DNA of 15,348 bases from Odoribacteraceae bacterium (GCA_031279175.1 JAITJA010000059.1:1-15348), one strand, 5' to 3'; shown: positions 1-5,733, counted from the stretch's first letter. The notes: generated from the sequence alone by a model not told the origin. A program made the numbers and translations.

Positions 1-126
1 ACCCGTCTGGAAGGACTGGGACTCCTGGATGTCATGATACCGCGACAGGACGAGGAAGAAAATGCCAAGACCATTCAAGACGCGGTAGGAAAACCTGCAA
101 GGTTTTCCCAGGACAAGTCAAAATAG
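1..126 (+). CDS. C-terminal end of an unidentified protein (partial)
   Basis: Frame 1 is open from the window edge to a TAG at 124-126, giving the last 41 residues of a protein that begins outside the window. The tail is polar and charged (runs such as RQDEEENAK and a final SQDKSK) and shows no motif I recognise, so no function is given. It is probably real because the frame is open from the edge, the composition looks protein-like, and the nearest gene on the right (nfo) converges on it. Its last codons contain a perfect 9-bp inverted repeat at 88-108, listed separately. The family could be decided only with the upstream sequence. Confidence 0.6.
   Translation, partial: TRLEGLGLLDVMIPRQDEEENAKTIQDAVGKPARFSQDKSK
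88..108 (+). other. Perfect 21-nt hairpin inside the 3' end of the first gene
   Basis: GGAAAACCT at 88-96 and AGGTTTTCC at 100-108 are exact reverse complements separated by GCA, so the element is a 9+3+9 hairpin of 21 nt. It lies 15 nt before the stop codon of the partial gene. No T-run follows on the + strand, so it is not a classical intrinsic terminator. It could slow 3' exonucleases or bind a protein. That the structure can form is certain from the sequence; any role is inference. Confidence 0.6.
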
Positions 127-208
127 TTCGAATTTAAATCAATGCACGGGGGACGGGCGTGACGAAGGACTTTATTTCCTACATGCCTGGAGGGGAGGGA
201 GGCCTCTC

Positions 209-271
209 GGCGCTCGAATCAACATCTTCGGCGCTCCAATCAACATCCCCGGCGCTCCAATCAACATCCCT
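209..271. repeat. Three tandem 21-bp repeats in a convergent 3'-3' gap
   Basis: Units lie at 209-229, 230-250 and 251-271, each beginning GGCGCT(C/G)(C/G)AATCAACATC with minor variation; units 2 and 3 differ only in the last base. The tract sits between the stop of the first gene (126) and the stop of nfo (299), two genes that converge. The unit has no clear palindrome. A + strand frame through it would read as seven-residue repeats (ALQSTSP), but that frame then runs antisense through nfo and is not believed to be a gene. The rest of 127-298 shows nothing else recognisable. Confidence 0.85.
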
Positions 272-298
272 AAAACATTCAGCGACCTTTCGGGAGCG

Positions 299-1141
299 TC
301 ACCCGGCGAGGCCCTTCAACAGGCGGATCTCGTCTGGCCAGGCGCTTGGGTCCGGGGTTTCGAGGATCAGCGGGATGTTACTGAAGCGCGCGTCCTTCAC
401 GATCCACTTGAAAGGGTTAAGGCCGATTTCGCCCTTGCCGATACTCTCGTGGCGGTCCACGCGAGAGCCCAATTTCTTCTTGGCGTCATTCAGGTGGATG
501 CCTCGCAAGTAACCGAGCCCCACGACAGCGTCAAAATACTTGAAAAACCCCGCGAAGCCTTCCGGGGTAGAGATATCGTGGCCGGCGGCAAAAGCGTGAC
601 AGGTATCGATACAGACGCCGACCCGGCTTTTATCCTCGACCTTATCGATGATATAAGCGATTTGCTCGAAAGCGTGCCCGAGATTCGTGCCTTGACCCGC
701 GGTATTCTCGATAACGGCGCACACGCCCCGCGTACGTTCCAGGGCCAGGTTAATAGAAATGGCGACGCGGAAAAGGCTATCATCCACGGGAATCTCGCCG
801 AGCGTGCTACCCGGGTGGAAATTGAGGCGATCCAGTCCCAGTTGTTCGCAGCGCCACATCTCGTCCACGAAAGCGGCGCGCGACCGTTCGAGGCCATCCG
901 CGGCGGGGTGGCCGAGATTAATCAAGTAACTATCATGCGGGAGAATCTGGCAAGGCGCGTACCCGCATCGTTCATTATTCTCCTTGAAAAGCGCGATTTG
1001 CCGGTCGGTCAACGCGGCAGCCTTCCACTGTCGTTGATTCTTCGTGAAAAAAGCAAAAGCGGTAGCCCCGAGGGCGTACGCGTTCAGCGGGGCATTCTCG
1101 ACGCCGCCCGAGGCGCTCACGTGCACTCCGATAAAACTCAT
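299..1141 (-). CDS. nfo: Endonuclease IV (deoxyribonuclease IV), AP endonuclease
   Basis: The 280-residue product is a zinc-dependent AP endonuclease of the Nfo/EndoIV TIM-barrel family, which cuts DNA 5' to abasic sites in base excision repair. Motifs appear in the family order: GVHVSASGG (res 5-13), LPHDSYLINLG (67-77), FHPGS (108-112), ENTAGQG (145-151), VCIDTCHAFAAGHD (176-189), HLNDAK (216-221), DRH (229-231) and LILETP (258-263). All nine expected metal ligands are visible: H69, H109, E145, D179, H182, H216, D229, H231 and E261. Length is normal for the family. The ATG is preceded by AAGGAGG only 2 nt upstream, close for a Shine-Dalgarno site and the only such motif noticed in the window. 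The gene follows folP by 12 nt and probably shares its transcript. Confidence 0.97.
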   Translation of the reverse strand: MSFIGVHVSASGGVENAPLNAYALGATAFAFFTKNQRQWKAAALTDRQIALFKENNERCGYAPCQILPHDSYLINLGHPAADGLERSRAAFVDEMWRCEQLGLDRLNFHPGSTLGEIPVDDSLFRVAISINLALERTRGVCAVIENTAGQGTNLGHAFEQIAYIIDKVEDKSRVGVCIDTCHAFAAGHDISTPEGFAGFFKYFDAVVGLGYLRGIHLNDAKKKLGSRVDRHESIGKGEIGLNPFKWIVKDARFSNIPLILETPDPSAWPDEIRLLKGLAG

Positions 1142-1153
1142 ATCCTCCTTGTT

Positions 1154-1993
1154 TTAATTATTTTCCATCATGGCCTGGTAGACCTTCACCGTCTCGACGG
1201 CCTCCTTCACGTCATGCACGCGGAGGAGAGACGCGCCCTTCATCAAGGCAATAGCGTTCAGCGCCGTGGTAGCGTTAAGGGCAGCGCCGGGGGCGATATC
1301 GAGCACCTTACAGGCCATGCTCTTCCGCGAAACGCCCACCAGCACCGGGTAGCCAAGCTCCAGGAAACGATCCAGCCGGGCCAGGAGGCGGTAATTATGC
1401 GCGACACTCTTCCCGAAGCCAAAACCGGGATCGATAATCACCTGCACGCCCGACGAAACCTCGAGCCGGGCAGCGCGCGTTGCCAGGAAATCACGCACCT
1501 CGCGCTCGACGTCATCATAGCGCGGCTCCTCCTGCATGTCGCGCGGCGTACCCTGCACGTGAGTCAGCACGTAAGGAACGTTAAGGCGCGTCACGACGTC
1601 GAACATGCGATCGTCCATCGTGCCGCCGGATATATCATTCACGATGACAGGACCCAGGCAACGGCAAATCTCCTCGACAACACTCGCGCGAAACGTGTCC
1701 ACGGAGACAGGAACGCGGGGATGATACTTGCGGATCAGCTCGACGGCGAAACCAACCCGCGCCAGCTCCTCGTCCTCGCTCACGGAAATCGAGCCGGGGC
1801 GCGTCGAACAAGCACCAACATCGATAACGGCAGCGCCCTGCTCGACAATCTCGTTAACGCGCGCGATAATCTGCTGCTCGCCGAGGTAACGCCCGCCATC
1901 GTGGAAAGAATCAACCGTGACATTCAATATACCCATCACCGCGGGCGCGTCCAGACAAACGCGCTCCCCTCCAACGCTTATAAACTTTTTCAT
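1154..1993 (-). CDS. folP: Dihydropteroate synthase
   Basis: Dihydropteroate synthase joins 6-hydroxymethyl-dihydropterin pyrophosphate to p-aminobenzoate in folate synthesis and is the sulfonamide target. The cytosolic TIM-barrel motifs are present: MGILNVTVDSF (res 20-30), DVGACSTRPG, PVSVDTF, NDISGG, DPGFGFGKS, GVSRKS and a terminal RVHDV. The chosen ATG at 1991-1993 gives 279 residues and an N-terminus (MKKFISVGG) like known FolP proteins. An in-frame ATG at 2003-2005 would add four residues and is a real alternative; a TTG further out is less likely. Oddity: the usually invariant proline of NVTPDSF is valine (residue 27). nfo follows 12 nt downstream. A candidate -7 box lies at 2047-2054 on the minus strand. 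Confidence 0.95.
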   Translation of the reverse strand: MKKFISVGGERVCLDAPAVMGILNVTVDSFHDGGRYLGEQQIIARVNEIVEQGAAVIDVGACSTRPGSISVSEDEELARVGFAVELIRKYHPRVPVSVDTFRASVVEEICRCLGPVIVNDISGGTMDDRMFDVVTRLNVPYVLTHVQGTPRDMQEEPRYDDVEREVRDFLATRAARLEVSSGVQVIIDPGFGFGKSVAHNYRLLARLDRFLELGYPVLVGVSRKSMACKVLDIAPGAALNATTALNAIALMKGASLLRVHDVKEAVETVKVYQAMMENN

Positions 1994-2012
1994 GATTTTA
2001 TTCATCGGCTTC

Positions 2013-2041
2013 TTGGAATTCAATTATTGTCATTACTTTTA
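2013..2041 (+). promoter_or_regulatory. Weak candidate promoter for the DUF1599 operon
   Basis: TTG at 2013-2015 and TACTTTTA at 2034-2041 are separated by 18 bp. They resemble the Bacteroidetes -33 (TTTG) and -7 (TAnnTTTG) boxes with one mismatch each. They lie upstream of the + strand operon starting at 2096 and overlap the 5' end of the folP region. Another partial -7 match (TAGTTTTT, 2059-2066) lies nearer the gene, so the choice is unsure. Confidence 0.25.
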
Positions 2042-2046
2042 CCCAT

Positions 2047-2054
2047 CAAAATTA
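2047..2054 (-). promoter_or_regulatory. Candidate Bacteroidetes -7 box for folP–nfo
   Basis: Read on the minus strand the sequence is TAATTTTG, an exact match to the Bacteroidetes -7 consensus TAnnTTTG. It lies in the AT-rich divergent gap between folP and the DUF1599 gene and would give a leader of roughly 35-50 nt. A TTTG exists further upstream, but its 26-nt spacing is longer than usual, so the -33 element is uncertain. Confidence 0.45.
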
Positions 2055-2095
2055 TAATTAGTTTTTCATGTTCTCACCATCAAACGCGAAAGGAA

Positions 2096-2638
2096 ATGAT
2101 AAATACCACTCAACAATATGACAAAGTGATCACTACTTGTCAAGAAATCTTCACCCGGAAAATGAATGACTACGGCGCGGCATGGAGAATCACGCGACCC
2201 GCTTCCATCACCGACCTCATTTACATCAAGGCCTTACGCGTCCGCGCCATCGAAAAAAAAGGCGTCATGAAAATCAACGAGGGCGTCAAGCCGGAGCTCG
2301 TCGGAATCATCAACTACGCCATCATGGGCATCATACAAATCGAAAACGACGACAGCGTCAAGCTCGAGCCGGACAAAATCATCGAGCTATACAAGGCGCG
2401 CGCCACAGACGCCAGGAACCTCATGCTCGACAAAAACCACGACTACGACGAGGCATGGAGAGTCATGCGGCCATCCTCCATCACCGACATGATCCTCATG
2501 AAAATCCTCCGCGTGAAACAAATCGAGGACAACCACGGCGCCACGACCATCTCCGAGGGAATCCCCGCCAACTACCTTGACATCATCAACTACGCCGCGT
2601 TCGCCATCATCCGGCTCGAAGAAAAAAACATACACTAA
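2096..2638 (+). CDS. DUF1599 protein with two tandem copies of the domain
   Basis: The ATG at 2096-2098 gives 180 residues. The protein is an internal duplication. Res ~24-83 and ~115-174 each carry the pattern (D)Y-x3-WR-x2-RP-x-SITD-x-I-x2-K-x-LRV-x2-IE, later SEG or NEG, then IINYA and II-x-(L/I)E. This is the DUF1599 (PF07659) signature; I recall that family being grouped with nucleotide-modification-associated domains, but its biochemical activity is not known to me. The same frame stays open far upstream, antisense to folP and nfo. That extension is rejected because the family length is about 180 residues and begins here. The next gene starts 6 nt after its stop, so it heads an operon with the DoxX/MauE-like gene and tpiA, an arrangement I remember as conserved in Bacteroidales. 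Confidence 0.85.
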   Translation: MINTTQQYDKVITTCQEIFTRKMNDYGAAWRITRPASITDLIYIKALRVRAIEKKGVMKINEGVKPELVGIINYAIMGIIQIENDDSVKLEPDKIIELYKARATDARNLMLDKNHDYDEAWRVMRPSSITDMILMKILRVKQIEDNHGATTISEGIPANYLDIINYAAFAIIRLEEKNIH

Positions 2639-2644
2639 CCCGCC

Positions 2645-3904
2645 ATGCCCGTTACACGCAACTTCTGCCGTCTTATCCTCGCCCTCACCTTCCTCTACTC
2701 CGGGTTCGTCAAGGGCGTTGACCCCCTCGGGAGCGCCTACAAGTTCATCGAATACTTCCACGCCGCCGGCGTCAACGGCATTGACCCCATCGCCATCATC
2801 GCCGCCATTGCCCTCTCCCTCCTCGAGTTCACCACCGGCGTCGCCCTACTCCTCAACCTGCGCGCGCGCCTGGCCGCCACCATCGCCTTGCTCCTCGCGA
2901 CCTTCTTCACCCCGTTCACCCTCTTCCTCGCCATCTTCCAGCCCGTCAACGACTGCGGGTGCTTTGGCGACGCGCTACACCTCTCGCCGTGGCAATCATT
3001 CTGGAAAAACACCCTCCTGCTAATACTCGCCATCGTCGTGCACGCCAAACGAAAACGATTCACCCCAACGCTCTCCTCCTGGAGACAACGACTCGTCCTG
3101 TTCATCACCACCATGTACATGCTACTCCTCTCCCTGCACGGCTACTACAACCTACCCGTCATCGACTTCCGGCCATACGCCAGCGGGAAAAATATCGCCG
3201 CGACAGGACAACAAGCGGGAGAACCCCGAACCGGCAATTACACCATCACCCTTTATTACAAAAACAAAAACACCGGCGAGATAAAAGCATTCAGCGCGAG
3301 TGAATACCCATGGAAAGACTCCTCCTGGGTACACGAACGAACGGAAAAATCACTCCACCCGGGAACAAAAACATCCCGCCACCGTGATTTCCACGTCGAC
3401 CACCCCGTCAACGGCGACATCACCACCGACATCCTCGCCGCCAACGAATACATCCTACTCGTCGCCGCCAGAAACCTCGACGAAATCACGCGCGCCATGC
3501 AAGCACGCGTTAACCGGCTCGCCTACTACCTGCAAGACAAGGAATACCGCGTCATCGGGATCACGCCAGACACCCGCGCCAACACCAGCGCCTTCATCCA
3601 ACGATACCGCGTCCCGTACGACCTCTGTGCCATCGATGACGCGCAACTAAAAACCATGATCCGCGCCAACCTCGGCTTCCTGCTCCTCCACCGCGGAACC
3701 ATCATCGCCAAGGGCGCGGCGCGAGACATACCCGAGGTCAGCGATATACGAGAAACCACCCTCGTCGCGTACCTCCTCGAAAAGGAAAGAAAACAACGCG
3801 ACCGGCTACTCGTCGCCACCGCCATTCTCCTCCTGGCATCCACCTACCTGATCACGCGACCCGCGCGACGCGTCAAGCACCGCGGATCGCGACGACATAT
3901 CTAA
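2645..3904 (+). CDS. DoxX/MauE-like membrane protein with thioredoxin-like C-terminal domain
   Basis: The 419-residue protein has an N-terminal four-to-five helix membrane domain: hydrophobic segments at about res 9-23, 48-70, 77-99, 121-133 and 150-164. Between the third and fourth is NDCGCFGD (102-109), the CxCFG signature of MauE/DoxX-like proteins, which are linked to disulfide or redox chemistry. A soluble region follows; its part at about 260-360 looks like a degenerate thioredoxin or peroxiredoxin fold (strand-rich, VIGITPDT, VPYDL), but it has no CxxC. A last hydrophobic segment at about 389-404 is followed by a basic tail, so it is probably an inner-membrane protein. The substrate is unknown. 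It starts 6 nt after the DUF1599 stop and ends 36 nt before tpiA. Confidence 0.85.
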   Translation: MPVTRNFCRLILALTFLYSGFVKGVDPLGSAYKFIEYFHAAGVNGIDPIAIIAAIALSLLEFTTGVALLLNLRARLAATIALLLATFFTPFTLFLAIFQPVNDCGCFGDALHLSPWQSFWKNTLLLILAIVVHAKRKRFTPTLSSWRQRLVLFITTMYMLLLSLHGYYNLPVIDFRPYASGKNIAATGQQAGEPRTGNYTITLYYKNKNTGEIKAFSASEYPWKDSSWVHERTEKSLHPGTKTSRHRDFHVDHPVNGDITTDILAANEYILLVAARNLDEITRAMQARVNRLAYYLQDKEYRVIGITPDTRANTSAFIQRYRVPYDLCAIDDAQLKTMIRANLGFLLLHRGTIIAKGAARDIPEVSDIRETTLVAYLLEKERKQRDRLLVATAILLLASTYLITRPARRVKHRGSRRHI

Positions 3905-3940
3905 ATAATCATCGAGTAACCACTTAAAATTACATGACAC

Positions 3941-4708
3941 ATGAGAAGAAGAATTGTAGCAGGAAACTGGAAAATGAACATGAACTACAAGGAAGGCATT
4001 GCACTCGCGAGAGAAGTCAACGAACACCTCCGTTACAAGGACCACCCCGGCGACGTTGAAATCATCCTCGGAACCTCCTTCATCCACATGGCAAAAGTCG
4101 TCCGCGACATCACCGAGCCTAATCTCTTCGTCGCCGCGCAAGATTGCTGTACCGAAAAACCCGGCGCGCACACCGGCGACGTCTCCGCCACCATGATCGC
4201 CTCCACGGGCGCGAAATTCGTCATCATCGGGCACTCCGAGAGAAGACAAACCTACTGGGAAACGGCGAGTATCCTCGCCGCGAAAGTCTCCCGCGCCCTC
4301 GAGAACAACCTCGGCGTCATATTCTGCGTCGGGGAATGTAGCAAGGAAAGAGCCTCCAACGCCCACTTCAGCGTGATCGAGAAACAAATCACGGGAGGGA
4401 TACTACATGTCCCGCACGAGCTCTTCTCATCGATCATCATCGCCTACGAGCCAATCTGGGCCATCGGGACCGGGAAAACCGCCACGCCAGCGGAAGCACA
4501 AGAAATGCACTCCTACATCCGGGGAGTCGTCTCCTACAACCACAACGACAAGATCGCCAGTAATATCCCCATCCTCTACGGTGGCAGCTGCTCGCCAGCC
4601 AACGCCCGCGAGCTATTCGCCTGTCCAGACATCGACGGCGGGCTTATCGGGGGCGCTTCCTTGAAAGCGGACTCCTTCTTCGAGATCATCAAGGCGGCGG
4701 CCAGGTGA
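3941..4708 (+). CDS. tpiA: Triosephosphate isomerase
   Basis: Cytosolic glycolytic enzyme interconverting dihydroxyacetone phosphate and glyceraldehyde 3-phosphate. The 255 residues carry the whole active site: GNWKMN with K11, the IIGHSERR motif with H98, and AYEPIWAIGTGKTA with the catalytic E170 and flexible loop 6. The phosphate-binding parts YGGS (213-216) and DGGLIGGASL (232-241) are also present. Length is normal. Start: ATG at 3941, because MRRRIVAGNWKMN is the standard N-terminus. There is no Shine-Dalgarno motif. The gene closes the DUF1599–DoxX–tpiA operon and is followed by two tandem intrinsic terminators. I remember Bacteroidales relatives having a SPOR-domain gene and folE after tpiA; neither is present here. 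Confidence 0.98.
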   Translation: MRRRIVAGNWKMNMNYKEGIALAREVNEHLRYKDHPGDVEIILGTSFIHMAKVVRDITEPNLFVAAQDCCTEKPGAHTGDVSATMIASTGAKFVIIGHSERRQTYWETASILAAKVSRALENNLGVIFCVGECSKERASNAHFSVIEKQITGGILHVPHELFSSIIIAYEPIWAIGTGKTATPAEAQEMHSYIRGVVSYNHNDKIASNIPILYGGSCSPANARELFACPDIDGGLIGGASLKADSFFEIIKAAAR

Positions 4709-4787
4709 TAAATCTTCTCCCGCGACGCCGTCTACCGCGACGCGACGAGAGATAACAACACCATCGCGAACCGCGTACCGCGCGACA

Positions 4788-4817
4788 CGCCAGGAAAATT
4801 CCCTGGCGCGTCTTTTT
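4788..4817 (+). terminator. Intrinsic terminator 1 downstream of tpiA
   Basis: CGCCAGG (4788-4794) pairs with CCTGGCG (4802-4808) around a 7-nt loop, with a possible AA/TT extension into the loop. A T5 run at 4813-4817 follows. It lies 80 nt after the tpiA stop. There is no T-run on the other strand, so it acts on + strand transcripts. Confidence 0.75.
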
Positions 4818-4877
4818 ATCCAATCGTCGCGCCACGAAAATTCCCTGGCGCGTTTTTTTATCTAATCGTCGCGCCAC
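4794..4877. repeat. Two tandem 42-bp repeats carrying the terminators
   Basis: Positions 4794-4835 and 4836-4877 match at 40 of 42 bases by my alignment; the differences are one C/T in the T-run and one C/T after it. Both copies begin GAAAATTCCCTGGCGCGT and end TCGTCGCGCCAC. The period is exactly twice 21 bp. The duplication gives tpiA two terminators in series. From 4878 to about 4920 there is only a GC- and pyrimidine-rich stretch without recognisable structure. Confidence 0.85.
4828..4859 (+). terminator. Intrinsic terminator 2, tandem copy
   Basis: CGCGCCA (4828-4834) pairs with TGGCGCG (4846-4852), followed by a T7 run at 4853-4859. Loop and 3' arm are copied from terminator 1 as part of a 42-bp duplication, but the 5' arm comes from the sequence following the first T-run. 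It therefore forms a functional-looking hairpin with a slightly different stem. Confidence 0.75.
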
Positions 4878-4945
4878 GCGCCGGCCCACCCTTCTCCCTC
4901 CCCTTCCCCCGTCGCCCTTTAAACACCCCTGCTTACATTGTAAAA

Positions 4946-5092
4946 TGCCTTGTTCACGCTGTGAACAGCCTTGTTCACGCTGTGAAATGCCGTGTTCACG
5001 CTGTGAACAGCCTTGTTCACGCCGTGAAATGCCTTGTTCACGCCGTGAACAGCCTTGTTCACGGCGTGAACAGCCTTGTTTAAAGTTTGAAA
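4946..5092. repeat. Seven tandem 21-bp palindromic repeats between tpiA and the sigma gene
   Basis: Units start at 4946, 4967, 4988, 5009, 5030, 5051 and 5072. The first six share (T/A)GCC(T/G)TGTTCAC-NNN-GTGAA(C/A); the centre is GCT, GCC or GGC. Each contains the inverted repeat TTCAC-NNN-GTGAA, which extends to TGTTCACGCTGTGAACA where the next unit begins with A. Units 1-5 alternate two types (TGCC…GAAC and AGCC…GAAA), a 42-bp higher-order period. Unit 7 (5072-5092) is divergent and contains the stop codon and last residues of the leftward sigma gene. A further degenerate unit (4925-4945) precedes the array. There are no spacers, so it is not CRISPR. A + strand frame through it would read PCSRCEQ-type heptads, which is not believed to be a gene. 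Confidence 0.92.
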
Positions 5093-5658
5093 TACCGGTC
5101 GCGGGAAGAAAGCAGGCAGTAGATCACGAGAGGTAGCAACAGTGATTTTTCTTGCTTGCCGATCGTCTCTCGCAGTTCCTTCATGCCGGTTCGCAGGAGC
5201 GTCTTGACCGTGTTGACGGAGATTCCCAGCGCGTCGGCGGCCTCCTTGTAACTGTCATCGAGGATGACGACTCGCTCGACAACCTGCCGCGTTCTCCCGG
5301 GTAGCCGCTCGAGCGCCGCGCGGGCGCGGGCAATCATCTCCTCGTCGAGCGCGTCCGCCTCCCGCTCGGCGATCTGGTGATGGGGAAGGTCGATACCGGT
5401 CAAGGATAGCTTTTTTTTCTCGATAAAATTGATGCAGGCATTGCGGGTGACGGTGAATAAAAACGTGCCGCGCGCGCCGTCAACCACGCGGGCAAGCTGC
5501 CCCCCGTTCCATAGCTTGACAAACTGCTCTTGCACGATGTCCTCCGCCTCGGCGATGGAATGTAAGTAATTACTGGCAAATACCACCATCGGGCGGTAGT
5601 ATCGCTTGAACAGGATCTCCATCTCCCGTTCGCTCGCGCTCTTCTCCACTATTGTCAT
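5080..5658 (-). CDS. ECF-type RNA polymerase sigma-70 factor (Bacteroidetes family)
   Basis: The 192-residue protein has region 2 at about res 12-78 (LFKRYYRPMVVFA, EDIVQEQFVKLW, FLFTVTRNACINFIEKKK). Region 4 lies at about res 113-165 (ALERLPGRTRQVVERV, then the helix-turn-helix SYKEAADALGISVNTVKTLL). Length and motifs fit the Bacteroidetes ECF sigma family that usually works with FecR-like anti-sigma factors and SusC/D loci; none of these is nearby, so it is an orphan here. A hydrophobic tail (LLLPLVIYCLL, about 173-183) follows region 4. The ATG is at 5656-5658 with no Shine-Dalgarno motif. The gene is divergent from asnB across 75 bp and its stop codon lies inside the last 21-bp repeat unit. 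Confidence 0.92.
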   Translation of the reverse strand: MTIVEKSASEREMEILFKRYYRPMVVFASNYLHSIAEAEDIVQEQFVKLWNGGQLARVVDGARGTFLFTVTRNACINFIEKKKLSLTGIDLPHHQIAEREADALDEEMIARARAALERLPGRTRQVVERVVILDDSYKEAADALGISVNTVKTLLRTGMKELRETIGKQEKSLLLPLVIYCLLSSRDRYFKL

Positions 5659-5690
5659 GACGTGTCGGGTTGTTTATCGCGAAGCTACAG

Positions 5691-5704
5691 TTTCCCGCGG
5701 GAAA
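5691..5704. promoter_or_regulatory. Perfect 14-bp palindrome, possible operator
   Basis: TTTCCCGCGGGAAA equals its own reverse complement. It lies in the 75-bp gap between the divergent sigma and asnB genes, 4 bp before the candidate -7 box of asnB. The position and perfect symmetry suit a dimeric regulator's site that could act on both genes. No known operator is recognised. Confidence 0.45.
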
Positions 5705-5708
5705 AGAT

Positions 5709-5716
5709 TACTTTTG
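5709..5716 (+). promoter_or_regulatory. Candidate Bacteroidetes -7 box for asnB
   Basis: TACTTTTG matches TAnnTTTG exactly and lies 17 bp before the asnB ATG, predicting a very short leader of about 10 nt. The region where a -33 TTTG is expected has no good match; the nearest TTT is in the adjacent palindrome, with a spacing of about 14 bp. Confidence 0.45.
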
Positions 5717-5733
5717 TCACCAAAATAAAGAAC

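Noticed and set aside
159..512. Small + strand frame with ALQSTSP heptad repeats
   Set aside because: The repetition comes only from the 21-bp DNA repeats, and the rest is antisense to nfo. No start signal or homologous motif is seen.
1143..1150. Functional Shine-Dalgarno site for nfo (AAGGAGG)
   Set aside because: It sits only 2 nt from the ATG, too close for good function, and other genes here lack such motifs; it may be chance. Kept only as a remark under nfo.
449..2095. Very long + strand frame antisense to nfo and folP, continuous with the DUF1599 gene
   Set aside because: Both antisense genes carry complete catalytic motifs, the DUF1599 family begins at 2096, and the extension has no recognisable domain. 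Long open antisense frames are common in GC-rich coding DNA.
4689..4889. Minus strand frame with a duplicated 14-residue segment
   Set aside because: It reflects the 42-bp terminator duplication and contains the terminator hairpins.
4946..5092. CRISPR array
   Set aside because: Repeats are directly adjacent without unique spacers, are only 21 bp long, and no cas gene is nearby.
4946..5092. Plasmid-type iteron origin
   Set aside because: Unit length and spacing fit, but the surrounding genes are chromosomal housekeeping genes and no replication initiator gene or DnaA box cluster is present.
4945..5136. Small + strand frame reading PCSRCEQ/PCSRREQ heptads, resembling a Cys-rich repeat peptide
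   Set aside because: It is a translation of the palindromic 21-bp array and then runs antisense into the sigma gene. It has no start context, and the DNA palindrome explains the pattern better.
5662..5733. Upstream GTG start for asnB adding 24 residues
   Set aside because: It would place the catalytic cysteine away from the N-terminus; class II amidotransferases need it at position 2.
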